DNA from: Sycobia sp. Sy_11
Lineage: Eukaryota; Arthropoda; Insecta; Hymenoptera; Epichrysomallidae
Direction of reading: 5' to 3'
Length of the DNA stretch: 64,000 nucleotides
Assembly: GCA_018907035.1 (NCBI GenBank)
Contig: JACCIC010000143.1
Location: 62,001 to 126,000, forward strand
Within the stretch, counting starts at the first letter, position 1. The number at the start of each line of letters is the position of its first letter. The notes under the pieces were generated by a model that saw nothing but the letters and a program-made list of their open reading frames with translations, made no database searches and was not told the origin of the DNA. A program made the position numbers and the translations under genes. Below, one piece after another: positions 51,452-62,989 of this stretch.

Positions 51452-53540
51452 TTTTAGAACTTATGTAATCAACCATTTTCGTCGCATTCAGAACAAGTAC
51501 AACTCGAATAAGCTTTGTTGAATCTGGAAAAATGCGAGAACATCGCAATAATACATTAAAAAGTACTTGCTCCTGGCAAAAACCGACGTTATCATTTTAA
51601 TAAACCATTTTATAAAGAAAATTACTTCTATACACATAAAAAATTGCAGTATTTTATTTACTTAATATTTTAACCTGAACAGCTGATAAATGGACTTTTG
51701 TGATCATAAATGTAGATACAATATAAACCTAAATTACATTTTCTTTAAACATATTACGTATTTTTACGCTTATTTTCCTTATTATTAATACATTACTTAC
51801 TAATGCATTACAATATATTTTAGATATCTTATTTAACTAGTTTTGTCTAGTTTACAGTGACGAATACAGAAATAGGATCGCATGCTTTCCCAAATACATT
51901 CAATCTCAAGTCCGTCGTTTCCTTAAGCCTCAATCTTCCTTATTCTTTCGCTTTTTCTCTCTCTCTAATTTTTTTTTATATTTTTCTTCTATCCTCTTTA
52001 TAGCATTCCAGAAATTTCTCGCTGTATTATTATAGATCAAAAGAAATATTATATACACGTTTTTGTTATTTCTTTAACGTTAATACAATGTTTTTCCAGT
52101 GTTTCCCATTTTTTTCTTGTTGTAATATAATCCAACACAATATTACTGCAATATCGCCACTCTACTATTGCTGCGCTATTTTTATGTTGCCTAGATATTT
52201 CAATTTTAATTACATTGTTACAACGAAAGTAAATCATATATTTCAAAGGTAAATTAGTCGCGAGTTATGAATAAAAGCTCTTTATCAACCTCATATATAA
52301 CTCGAGGTATTTTTCACCTTTGAAAGAATACTTGAAATTTATTAAACTTTATTATGACAATGCATTATCGTTACGATATTATATCATATTTATAATATTT
52401 CTGTGATGTTCTATTACTACAATATCGTTGAAATATTATGATGCTATGTCGGAGAGAAAATTATACGATATAATAGTACTTTTTGCATTGTATTTTTATA
52501 TTATATATAAGATCGAAAAGATATCGTACGAAATTTGTGATCAATATAGATGACCGAAAATGAGTTTTTCTTATGAATATTGACACAATATCGTAAAAAA
52601 ATTGCGTAAAATACTATGTTATTCATTTACCGCGTCGACCTCTATGAAATTTTTATCCACGTTTCCCTTATTGAAAGCGTATTTTTCATATTGATGTTTC
52701 AGTGGAATAATGGTCGCACTGAAAAGTGCAATTAGATTCGACCTATTCTAAAAGCCACGAAACTTAACCTAGCTTAACTGAATTTTTTTAATTTTGCAGC
52801 TTTTTTGAACAGCGTGAGAAATTCGAAATTTCAATTTCCCCCAAACTTCCAAAAAGTATAATATAAAAATCAATAGCACTTTTATCAGCTTTTATTCAGT
52901 ATGCCGAACTTGGCTTTGTTGGGGGGTAAACATCCTCCGAAACTGACCTACGATGAGACTCTTCCCATTGTTTTCTCATCTCTTTCCTCCGGGATTCAAA
53001 AGCTATCTAACTTACTTTCAATTGTTCTTAGGTTCGCCTGAACTTTGATCCATCTTCTCTTGCTATGTATCGATAATAATTGGATTTCCTCGGTCCAAGC
53101 AAGAATCGTATTTCGAGAAAAGATTTTCTAACGTATCTGTATTGGTCCATCATTTTGCGCAATGCAATGCCGTTATTTCTCAATTAAAATTAATAATTTG
53201 TAGCTAATATTTTCGATACAGACATCTCAATAACGACTTTTTATTACTTCTTATACATTTCAAATTCGAACAAAGACGTTCTCAATATAATTAAAAACGG
53301 AGTCCTAATTTACTTTTCATGTTAAAAACGATGTTTTAAATTATCCTGGAAATGTTAAAACTCTTGAAGTAAATAAAAACTAAAGTTACGATCAAACTAT
53401 ATACATAAATATATACTAAAATTCAATAATAAATAAAAGCATAATAATTAACATCTATAAAGCAAGCATATGACATAACCTGAATAACAGTAAATAAGAT
53501 CGATATACTAATCCTGAAATAACATAAAAAATATAAACCA
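51452..53540. other. AT-rich stretch
   Basis: No gene supported. The zone 52,120-52,600 is unusually rich in variants of the word AATATCGTT/ATATTAC, as in an old, heavily mutated repeat. The balanced patch 52,890-53,150 has short open frames on both strands but no coherent exon. Confidence 0.45.
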
Positions 53541-53804
53541 TTAAATAGACAAAATGGCGCTTTAGCACATCTATAGGGAACGCTTCGAGAATGCCGATTA
53601 TACCAAGTACGCCGCTGGGAAATCTTTGGGTCCTTAAAAGAAAAATCCCTGGACAATTAGGCTGGCGGCAAAAGTTTTTCAACGGCTGGATCGAGCTCCG
53701 ACTGAGCGAAGAGGAAGCCCGTCGAGATGGAGAGGATCACCCATAATGGTAGGAACAACCTATATATAAGCTTTAAAAAGGAACTCCGGAAAAAGAGGAG
53801 AAAA

Positions 53805-53836
<32 letters not shown>

Positions 53837-54189
53837 CTTTATCCGAGCAGCGCAGCCAGCGGCAAGAAATGAATTTTCTTTTAGAGCGCACGATCGCATC
53901 GCCCTCGATCGACTGTCAGTTCCCATTCTGATAAATCGCTGCACGCCTCCTGCCGGCCCTGCGCTTATCACAGCGATGGCTTAATTCGCCCCTGTCTCAA
54001 GCCGAGATTGCTCGCTTCTACAGCCCCTTGCGGTTGCAGCCAACTTCTTCCCGGCTCGATTTCTTATATACCTGTCAAGGTTGCGTCGGTCCTGTTTTCG
54101 CAAGTCCGGCAAAGTTATATACGACTCGTTTATTGCAGTCTTTACACCACCACCCTCTCCCTCCATTCTTAGCCCTTTAAACACCGCTG

Positions 54190-54190
<1 letters not shown>
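53541..54190. other. GC-rich island with (AT)n
   Basis: About 650 bp of raised G+C, interrupted by (TA)n at 53,808-53,836. Opposing frames of 104 (minus) and 85 (plus) codons cross the microsatellite, showing that they are not genes. Confidence 0.45.

Positions 54191-54275
<85 letters not shown>
54191..54275. repeat. (TG)n microsatellite
   Basis: About 42 uninterrupted TG dinucleotides at the right border of a GC-rich island. Confidence 0.96.
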
Positions 54276-54277
<2 letters not shown>

Positions 54278-54456
54278 ATAAGAATTTATCGATTCCGGTG
54301 ATTATTCGGTCCCGGCTAATTTCATTTTAGAAAATGGGATTAGAGAGTAAGTCACTGAGTTTATTCACCTTGTGACAGATGCTCTTGAAACCGCCCTCCT
54401 CTTCGCTAAAACAGTCTATACACACATTCAGCTAGTAATTTGACAAAAATTCTTAT

Positions 54457-54458
<2 letters not shown>

Positions 54459-54498
<40 letters not shown>
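54459..54498. repeat. (AT)n microsatellite
   Basis: About 20 AT dinucleotides, 180 bp to the right of the (TG)n run. Confidence 0.95.
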
Positions 54499-54500
<2 letters not shown>

Positions 54501-55320
54501 GAATATAATATTCATCAAAATATAATGTTCTCAGTTATCAATGCCATCTATGAAAATCTTTTTAAAATAGTAATAATACTTTAAGGTTAAAATATCTATC
54601 TCAGTTTTTTAGTTTTGCAATGATGAAATCGCATAAACTTAAGTCTCAAGAAAATTTTAAAACTCTTTATCAGAAAACGCCCTTCCAAAAAAAAATAAAA
54701 TCTTATTGCAAAGGCCATTAATAAATTATTTATAAATAATAATGAAAACTGTTCTTTTTAAATTTTACTATTTTAATTATTTCAACTTCATAAAAATTCT
54801 TGACTCAATACGAGGTAAAGCGTTATTGGGAAAAAATAATTGAGAAAAATATTGGTTTATTTAAAAAAAGATATCCGTTTTTTATTCTTTCAATTAAATT
54901 TATATCAAACATTTGGTGTGATTTGCATCTATACACCGACATTATAATTTTTTATAAGATAATATTTTTACTTGCTTCATAAATTGATTTTACTTTTTAC
55001 ACTGACCAGCTTTATAGTAATTTTTTTTCAAATTTTATCGTTGTATACCCTATCGTTGTATATTTGTCGACGCTACCTCAGATAGTAATTATACGTGTCA
55101 CCATTTAGAATATTATAAATTTTAATATGTTACGAATACAGCTATCTGAAAGGCATATTAAAAATTCAAGAGGAAATAAGTTGTGCTTCAATTTAATGAA
55201 ACGCCAGCCTTGCAAATCTTCCCAACTGAAATACGCTGTTATTGAAAAGACTACGCCTCAATTCTCAAATCTCATGACTATAAATAAGCACTTACTCGAC
55301 TATACTGTACGAATCTTCAT
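54499..55320. other. AT-rich non-coding stretch
   Basis: Nothing recognisable. Confidence 0.6.
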
Positions 55321-55910
55321 CCCGCGCGTAGCGACCGAAAGATTATTAATTAAATCTTGACAAGTTCAATTTCGACGCCCAGCGACCGTTATTGATATAG
55401 AACAAGCAATAAGTTATAGAACGATAACTTTTTAAGCACGTTCAATTCCATTCTGTAAAATTGTTAGATTGCCTTTGATGAAAAATTGTCATATCAGCGA
55501 GAAAATACGCTATCGTGACTCCGCGACAGCGGAGGAAAAAAACTATATCAGGCGAACGGACGTGGAAGCCTCTCCCGCCCTCCCCCTCCCCCGCGTATCT
55601 AGGAACAAAAGCAATAAAATAAAAGAGCCTTGACGAGGAGCCGCCGATGCCAAGACTGCATTCGAGCGTTTTGAATGCCTCAACGCACAATGCGGTGCAA
55701 TATCGATATCTGGCGCTAAAGGAATTTTATTAAAAATTGTAAGTGCGCGTTAAGGCGTTAAAGAGCGCCATAAAGATTGGATTTTCCTGACTCTGAAAAT
55801 TGCCCGCGTCCAGCTGGAATATCGATCGAGGAATGAATTTAATGATTAAGATTTCTTTCTGCAAGCGTTATCCGCAGACTCCTCGGGAAATTACTAGGCA
55901 CCAGCGGTCT
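55321..55910. other. GC-richer island
   Basis: About 590 bp including a pyrimidine-rich CCCGCCCTCCCCCTCCCCCG block (about 55,575-55,594), whose complement is G-rich with four G runs and could form a G-quadruplex. An 82-codon minus frame (55442-55690) is unrecognised. Confidence 0.4.
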
Positions 55911-57765
55911 CTGAAGGCGCTAAATATAACTTTTGCATATTTCACTTTGTATATCTTCATTTTGTAAATATATAAGTATTACTTTGCGGACTTGTTAAGA
56001 ATTCGTATCAAACCTTGAAATATTCGTTCTAAATACGAACAAAGACCCATATACTATACTAATTTAATTATCAACAAACACGAATAAATCGACCCAAGGC
56101 CCATAAACTATACTAATAAAATACCAGCAACAAAATTATTATAAACTCAATTAAAAATTGATCGCAAATTGATTTGAGTATTATTATATATACACTAAAA
56201 GAATTTCCAGCAAGGTCAAAATGAGAATTATGCTTTATATGACACTGTAAAGCTCCTGAAATATCAAAATATTGCCAGTTTTTATATTAAAACTTTAATT
56301 TTATACTTACATTAAAATATATTAATTAAAAAATTTATTTCGAATATAATACTATGTATTAATTGATTTAGATAGAAATTACAAAACTGAGAAAAAAATT
56401 TTGTTTTAACAAATTTAACTCTGTAATGTATAGTCCCTTTAAAGGCGGATTAAAGTTAAAAAAATTATCAAATAATGTAAATTAATAAAATTTATTCTCA
56501 AAATTAAAGAACTCGTTCAGTTGGTACTAATTAATCTAGCTATGTTTTTAAATGCTTAGTGTAATTAAGAACAGGAGCGATTCAAGTTTCACTTACTCTT
56601 AAAAGCAGTTCGACATCACGGGAAAAGTATCTTGTTACTTTTTTACTTACTTTTTTGTTGCACATAACCTTATTAAAAAAATGTTACCAACAAATTTTTT
56701 TTTTATTCTCATTTTCATATTACAAACCATCTCCGGCTCTTTCTAAGCGATTTTATGGATTTCAGTTTAAAAAAATGTTTCTTTCATCATATTCAATAGC
56801 ATACACACCGGAAAATCACTTTTTTGCACTTTGATTTTAAAGTCAGAAACATGAATAATATATCAATCTTATTTAAAGTATCCCTTGAATTATTTGTAAG
56901 CATACTCATTCATCAACTGACGTAAAAATAAAAAATGCAAATACATGTATATAATTTTAATTTATGCTAAAAAAGGACAATCCGAGATCTTTATTTTTAA
57001 AAAATTATTACGATAACTTTTAATATTTGCAAAAAAAGAATCATATGAACAGGATCTTTGAATTAAAAATGCAAATGTTATTTATTTAACAATTAATTTG
57101 GAACGGGCACTGATGGAAAGAATCCAAAATGGTATTATGAACTTAGTTATAAAAATTGTATGCTCCTCGATTCTACATTTGAATATCAATGAAATTTCTG
57201 AGATAAAAATTTGCAATTACAAAGCATACATCTTACCGCAGTAAGACCTTCGCTTTTCACAATACGTTTGCAACTTCTCTTTGAATGATTTCACAATGGT
57301 TTGTTACAATAAGTTCCCTAGCCTTTTCAAGCGGAGTTAGCTTTGTCACGGCGATTTCCCTCACTTTTTACTATGCGAGGTGCCTTAATATAAATTACTA
57401 ATAATTATTTGAATCTTTTTTAATAATGATTTCAATTTATTGAAAAAAAAATCAAAATAAAAAAATCTTAGAAAAATATTATTATATATAAAATATAGAT
57501 TATTTAAAATACTTGTAAATACATTTGATTTGCAGTCATTCGCGTAAAATAAAACGGTTTGTGGGATTCAATAATTGCAAATCTAGAACAATTAGACTGA
57601 ATCTCCGATTTGTAGTAAATAATATAAGACAGTTATTACAATGACGCATAGTAAAGTAATCACTGAATTAAATTAAAAAATTTCTTAGTCTTGATGATTT
57701 ATACAAACTAATCTGTTTTATTTTGTAATGGTTATTAAAAACAGAAATTTATTCTTGTGTTTCAG
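55911..57765 (+). other. AT-rich stretch, probably intron of the receptor gene
   Basis: It ends in a pyrimidine-rich 3' splice site (TTCTTGTGTTTCAG, 57,752-57,765). I could not find the preceding exon, which should encode transmembrane helix 1 of the receptor. A 36-codon open stretch on the minus strand at about 57,260-57,375 is unrecognised. Confidence 0.45.
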
Positions 57766-57871
57766 TCTTTTTTCGGATTTAAGGAGTCTTGCAGGGACGA
57801 CCTTAATGAATCTGTTGGCTGCTCTTTTTATGGTACAACTATTATTTATCATCGGAGTGGGTGGCGTTCAG
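57766..57871 (+). CDS. Internal exon of a family-B/adhesion or methuselah-like GPCR (TM2)
   Basis: A 106-bp exon with a strong acceptor (TTCTTGTGTTTCAG) and a consensus donor (CAG|GTAAGG). After one leading base the frame reads 35 codons ending exactly at the donor, so the upstream intron is phase 2-like (one base completes the split codon) and the downstream intron phase 0. The peptide begins LFSDLRSLAGTT and continues MNLLAALFMVQLLFIIGV, then GGVQ. That is a short basic/polar loop with LRSLxG, then a hydrophobic helix of about 20 residues. The pattern LRxLxGxxLMNLxxALxxxQLLFxxG is typical of transmembrane helix 2 of secretin/adhesion-type and methuselah-like seven-transmembrane receptors in the plasma membrane. 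Ligand and exact subfamily cannot be told from one helix. Neighbouring exons were not found, so introns are long or the neighbours lie outside the window. The alternative frame is also open over the exon but is not membrane-like. Confidence 0.72.
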
Positions 57872-58330
57872 GTAAGGAATATTGACTCGTATATATGAAG
57901 TGGCTTATGCATAGTCATAAAATTTTTTTTATAATGTTTCATACCATTCCAGTATGTATAATAAATTCTACACAATTTTTAACTCCTAAAGTACTGCATA
58001 TAATATTTTTTACTTATACATCGTACATTTTAAAATTATATTTAGTTGACTATCTAGTATATTGAAAAAATCAACTATCAAGAACATGTAACATCGCGTA
58101 ATTGTCTCTTATATGATAAATGATTAGCATATTAAAAATATTAAAAAATTAACGACAATATTAAAAGAATCAAATTAAATATTTTATTAAAATTATATAT
58201 TTTTGAAATAACATTACAAAAAATCTGTTTCAAAAAACATTTTCTTTAATGTGCTTATCATTAAAATAGACATAAGCAGCATTTTCTCGGTAACGTTGCG
58301 TTATTTTAAAAACAAAAATAAAGCCATTTT
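57872..58330 (+). other. AT-rich start of the downstream intron
   Basis: It begins with GTAAGG and is then AT-rich with no recognisable frame. Confidence 0.5.
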
Positions 58331-59310
58331 TATGTATTCCCTTCGTGCGTGATCTTTCGTATGGCCAAAAGAGGAACTTCCGGAAAAAGAGTGCAATCAG
58401 TTTCTTCTGCGGAGGTCCTGAAAAGTAACTTTAATTTTATAAGTGCTTTAATTTAAAGTTTAGTACAATATTTGTTCCCGACGTATGCGTCGGAATGAGA
58501 GCGAAGGATCGACTGATGGGTAATTCAGCGCAGTACGCGAAGTGCTGTGTAAGCCCCGTGGTTTTGTGGCCATTGTTTTTTATTTCTCTCTCAAAGGCGG
58601 ATATGCCAAAGTAATTGGAGAGATCGTGTGGCGCAGAGATTTTAAAGTCCTGCGCGGACACGTTGGGCTAAGACAAGGGCATCTTGTTGGAAATGCCCGT
58701 CCAGATCGGTTGTCAAACGATAACAACAAAAAAAAATGACAGCCTCGCTTCGATTTCTGTACGTGTATACGGATGGGAATGTCGTAGTTTATAATTTCAA
58801 AGACGAACTGCGGGCGTGTAGAGTTTAAAATCTAGATTGTAAGTAATTTATGATGTATACACATTGTTTCCGGCGAAGGTTTTCCCCTTGAAAGGGTTTT
58901 CCTTCGTCGCGAGTGGAAACTCGAGCGAATGCGGAAACGATGTAGGGTTATTATTTGTGCAGACTGATTCGAGCGCTGAGTTTGTTTCGTGGAAAAAGGG
59001 CCTCTTGTTTAGACGCGATTTATGACGCCAGGACGCGGTCGATGCGGGACCCAGCTGCCAAGTGACAGGCACGTGCGCAACACATGTTGCGCGCGCCAAG
59101 AGCGCGACGCCTTTCGTCCGATGATCAGGGATTTCGCTTAAAACAAAAAAATATAGCCATTCGATAGATCGCCGTGAGAGAAATCGTGGGGACAAGGAAA
59201 CAAGGGCCTAGAGGGGAGAGGGGAGTTCTTGGCCGCGTGACGGCGACGGCGAGGAGGATCGTCTCGCAAACTCAGCGGTCAGTCTATTGTCGATATCGAA
59301 GTCGAACACT
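58331..59310. other. CpG-rich island, probably intronic
   Basis: Nearly 1 kb of raised G+C, starting 460 bp after the receptor exon. Frames of 65 codons (58542-58739, plus) and 74 and 115 codons (minus) are open. None has membrane-helix content matching the next receptor segment, and none resembles a known family. It could be an intronic enhancer or alternative promoter. Confidence 0.42.
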
Positions 59311-61193
59311 TCCACATATTGTATAATAAATTTTTCTAAATAAATTCTGTCTTATAGTTTATCCCAAAACATTTTCGTTTTCTTCTTCTTTTCTAATATT
59401 GTTTTTCACCTCTCTTTTCCCTAAAATAAGTAAATATTTAAATTCAGTTATTTAATCAAAGTCGATATAATTTAAAAAAAAAAACATCACACGTACTTCG
59501 AGCGCGATACTGCTCGAAAGAGCAGCTATAATATTTATACGACTAAAAGGGCTGGATTTGAAAAAGTTACTTATGATATAATATTATAGTCTACAATAAT
59601 ACAAATTAAAAAATAGATCAAGAAAATTATGTGCGTACAATAAATAAATTCACGGCTTAGCGTTATTTACGTACTATACGCGCTATACACTGCTTAACAC
59701 TCTCCCGCAGTGGAGTTTTGACCTATATTTATCACCTGGTATTGTTGTTATTGAACTTATATTAGAAATTATTAATATTGAGATGATGCTACTTTACTTT
59801 TCTTACTTCAAATTTCATTTTTTACCGCTTACTTACTTCAGAATTTAATTTTTTCACGGATTTATATTTATATATACGGATTTCACGGATAAACTAATTT
59901 AGGGTTCAACTAATATTCAAAACTTTGCGAAACAGGCGCCTACTGTTTAAAACATTGTTTTTTAATTAAACTGGTCTGAAAATATGGAGACAATGGTACA
60001 TCGTAAATAAATTTGTTAATATTGCATAGAATATAAATAGCGATACTCTTAATAAGATAATATTTACTGATTCCTATGAAAATTTTCTATTTTTTAAAAG
60101 CGCGCATATGCAGATGCAATAATGCAAGTTAGTACAATTGAAATCTTGCTCTTTAATAGCAAAGTTAAAGACAAATTAAAAAGCAAATAGTAAAACTATT
60201 AATTTTCTACAATGTTTTACTTCTAGATGCGCTTATAAATCTTTGATCTACGAGTAGGTTCAAACAATGAGTGTCGACTGAGTTAGCAATTTTTAAATAA
60301 AAAAATCACAAAAGAAAGTTAAAAGTTAAATATATCTAACAGATTGTGAATATCGCAATACTGAGGGATAATGTGATAACTTAATCAGAAGAAAAGCGCA
60401 TAGAAGTTTAGAAGTATCGTAGAATGCACAAAACTTGCACCAATTCAAACGTGCCACCTTTGGGTGAAATAAAAAGGGACGTCACGATTTCTCAATTTGT
60501 ACCATTGGAAGAAAGGCTATTCAAGTCGCGTTTTACTCGTTAAACATCGAATAGTCATGCGAGCAGTCTGAAAATGTAAAACAGAATCTACAATTACGAT
60601 TGGACAAATTAATCATTGTTTGGAAAGTATGATTGTTTAATAGAATGCTTTTAATGGAGATACAAAAATACATTAAATCTATTTTATGTTCGTAAACTAT
60701 ACAATAATTGCAAACATTCCGATCGGAAGAATAATGTAGACCCAAAGGAATTGTATTTTTTGTTAAATAATAAAATTTAAATTAAAGTTATAAGGATTTG
60801 TATGAAGCTATATCCCAACTTTAGTAATGTAATACTGAAAAGCAAATTAGAAATAAATGATAGCCTAAAATATAAAATATAAAATGATGGCATCGAGTTT
60901 ACGACTTCTTTAAAAGAACTTTGTAAAATTATATGACAAAAATCATTGAATTACAGGAAAAATAAAAATATTTTTAAAATTCGATTTGAGATGATTATTT
61001 CACAACAATTCTAACTCTAATACAGAAATATTATATTCATACTTTATAATGTGTATTTTTTTAAATCCTCACATAATGTGGAGTAGTATAATCTTTTTAA
61101 TAATATTTTTACAATATTTATATATACAAAAATTACGATTTTCTGGAAGGAAAGAAAAAATACAAAGAAGCCTATAATAGTACATTGCGACAC
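59311..61193. other. AT-rich non-coding stretch
   Basis: No gene recognised; background composition throughout. Confidence 0.6.
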
Positions 61194-61322
61194 AAGGGAG
61201 CAAAATAGGCGTTTTCCGACGAGAGTATTTTACAGAAAAGTAAAATTCTGCTTTCTAATTGGTCGCGAAGCGATGATCAACACTTTCCCTCCTTAGGGAG
61301 GAAAAATGGTATTTTGCTCCTT
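61194..61322. repeat. Inverted-repeat element A (about 129 bp)
   Basis: The left arm, AAGGGAGCAAAATAGGCGTT followed by TTCC from 61,194, and the reverse of the right end, AAGGAGCAAAATACCATTTT (ending at 61,322), match over about 23 bp with a few differences. A second small hairpin (TCCCT...AGGGA) lies just inside the right arm. Non-coding; it may be a MITE remnant. Confidence 0.6.
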
Positions 61323-61377
61323 CTGGACAGCTGCAAAAAATCGTATTTTTCGCCCTGAATGCGGGAATAGTACATTT

Positions 61378-61485
61378 CTTACCGAGTATGGAAAGGCATT
61401 ATTTACGAAACGAGAGGTTTACTGCGCGAGGCGAAGCCGAGGGTTGTAACGAGGTTCGTAAAAAAGCCTTTTCGTACTAGGTAAG
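61378..61485. repeat. Inverted-repeat element B (108 bp hairpin)
   Basis: The left arm begins CTTACCGAGTATGGAAAGGC, and the reverse of the right end begins CTTACCTAGTACGAAAAGGC. The arms match over about 31 bp (about 27 identical). The centre contains GAGGCGAAGCCGAG, itself a small hairpin (GGC-GAA-GCC). It lies 55 bp to the right of element A. The direct repeat AATAGTACATT occurs before element A (61,177) and between the two (61,366). Confidence 0.7.
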
Positions 61486-62985
61486 GACTATATCTTTCCT
61501 CATGAGAACCGGAATCAAGCGGTGAAGGTACGATTTTTAGGTTAGAATGAGGAAAATGAATTTTCACGAATTAGTAATTTTTATTAATAGTAATGAGAAA
61601 AGTACCAGTTTCCTTGTAGGCGTACTGTATAAATAGCTAATGCTATAAAAAAGGATTTGTACTAAGAAAATGTTTTCTTATTTATGTTATTTTCGTTAGT
61701 TTATATCTTGTTGAACTTTATGCATACATAATACAGTATTGGTAAAACTTAATCGAAACATTTTATAAAGAGGATAGAATCATATAGTAAGATCGACTCG
61801 AAACTCTTTTACATACATCCTTTCTTATTGATTTTTCAAAAGAAATTCTATAACAAAATTTTGCTTAGATAGAAAGACATAATAATTGAGCATATAAATA
61901 AATTAGGCTGTTAGTATTGATAATACGAAATAGCAGAATTCAAATAAGAAATATTACATCGCAAATATTAATCAATTCCTTGACGTTTTCAAGAGAAATT
62001 GAGTTACATTGTAATTATTTTTCTAAATGAAAAAGTCATAATTGCATTTCGCGCATTCTCCTCAAAATCAAATTATATCATGGAAACTATGTGCCACTGC
62101 AACTAAAAAATATTCAAAAACAAAGAAAAGAGTTTAAGTATTGGTCGCTGTACTTCTCATTTATATACTGTATAACTTATTCTTCTTTTTTGTGCTGGAT
62201 AAATCATACTTGCAACGCAGAATGAAAAAGAATCAAGGCGAACGCAGTACATCAGACGCCAACATCTGCAGTTATAGTAGACTTCGCGTAGAGTAAAATT
62301 TAATAATAAACAATATATAATAAACAATACAGTGAAATGGTTGAAAGATTCGCAAACTTTTTCGAGATTTTACAATAAGCAGATTTTCACTGACAATAAA
62401 TAATTTGCAATCTCTATTTTAAACACAACGTCAAATAATACATGTATTAAAGGTGTATTAAAAATTATGACACAGATAAAGAAGAGTCGCTAAAAAATTA
62501 TCAATTTTCTGATACAGTTATCTTGTAACGAAAAGTAATATTGTTTTATTGTCGTATAAGTACCTAAAATTTTCAATGGTAATGAATTTTACCGTAAAAA
62601 TTCAGATTTTTATGTTAAAAACAGTATTTCGCGCAACTGTAAATATTAAATGGATTGCCAAAATTATTTAAGAATGAAAACGAAATAAAAATAAAAATTT
62701 ACATAAAAAATAATTCCTATCGTGGCATGAAGATTGTTAAAAAAAGTACTAAAACAATGTAAATACCTGTTTAACAAATTTTAAAAAATATAAAAATATA
62801 AAGAATATTGTTTTCTGGTTTTTGGATATTTTATTTAATTAGTCACAGTCCAAAATGAAATCAAGAGAATGTAGAAAATAAAATCAAGAGAAACAGATCT
62901 AGATCATTACATATAAAAAACAGTTAAAAAATGTAAACAACAAATGACTCAAATTTACTTCTTCTATAAACCAGCATAGGTGAAT
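61486..62985. other. AT-rich non-coding stretch
   Basis: No gene supported. The last 150 bp may already belong to the LINE remnant. Confidence 0.5.
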
Positions 62986-62989
62986 AAGG

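Noticed and set aside
52990..53115. Possible minus-strand exon ending at a GTAAGT donor
   Set aside because: The donor word is good, but the acceptor lacks a pyrimidine tract and the peptide matches nothing.
56385..56410. Possible third MITE end (ACTGAGAAAAAAATTTT)
   Set aside because: Only about 16 bp of A-rich similarity, with neither the rest of the element nor an inverted partner.
57258..57375. 36-codon minus frame (LTPLEKARELIV) near the receptor exon
   Set aside because: Opposite strand to the receptor exon, no good splice sites, no recognised family.
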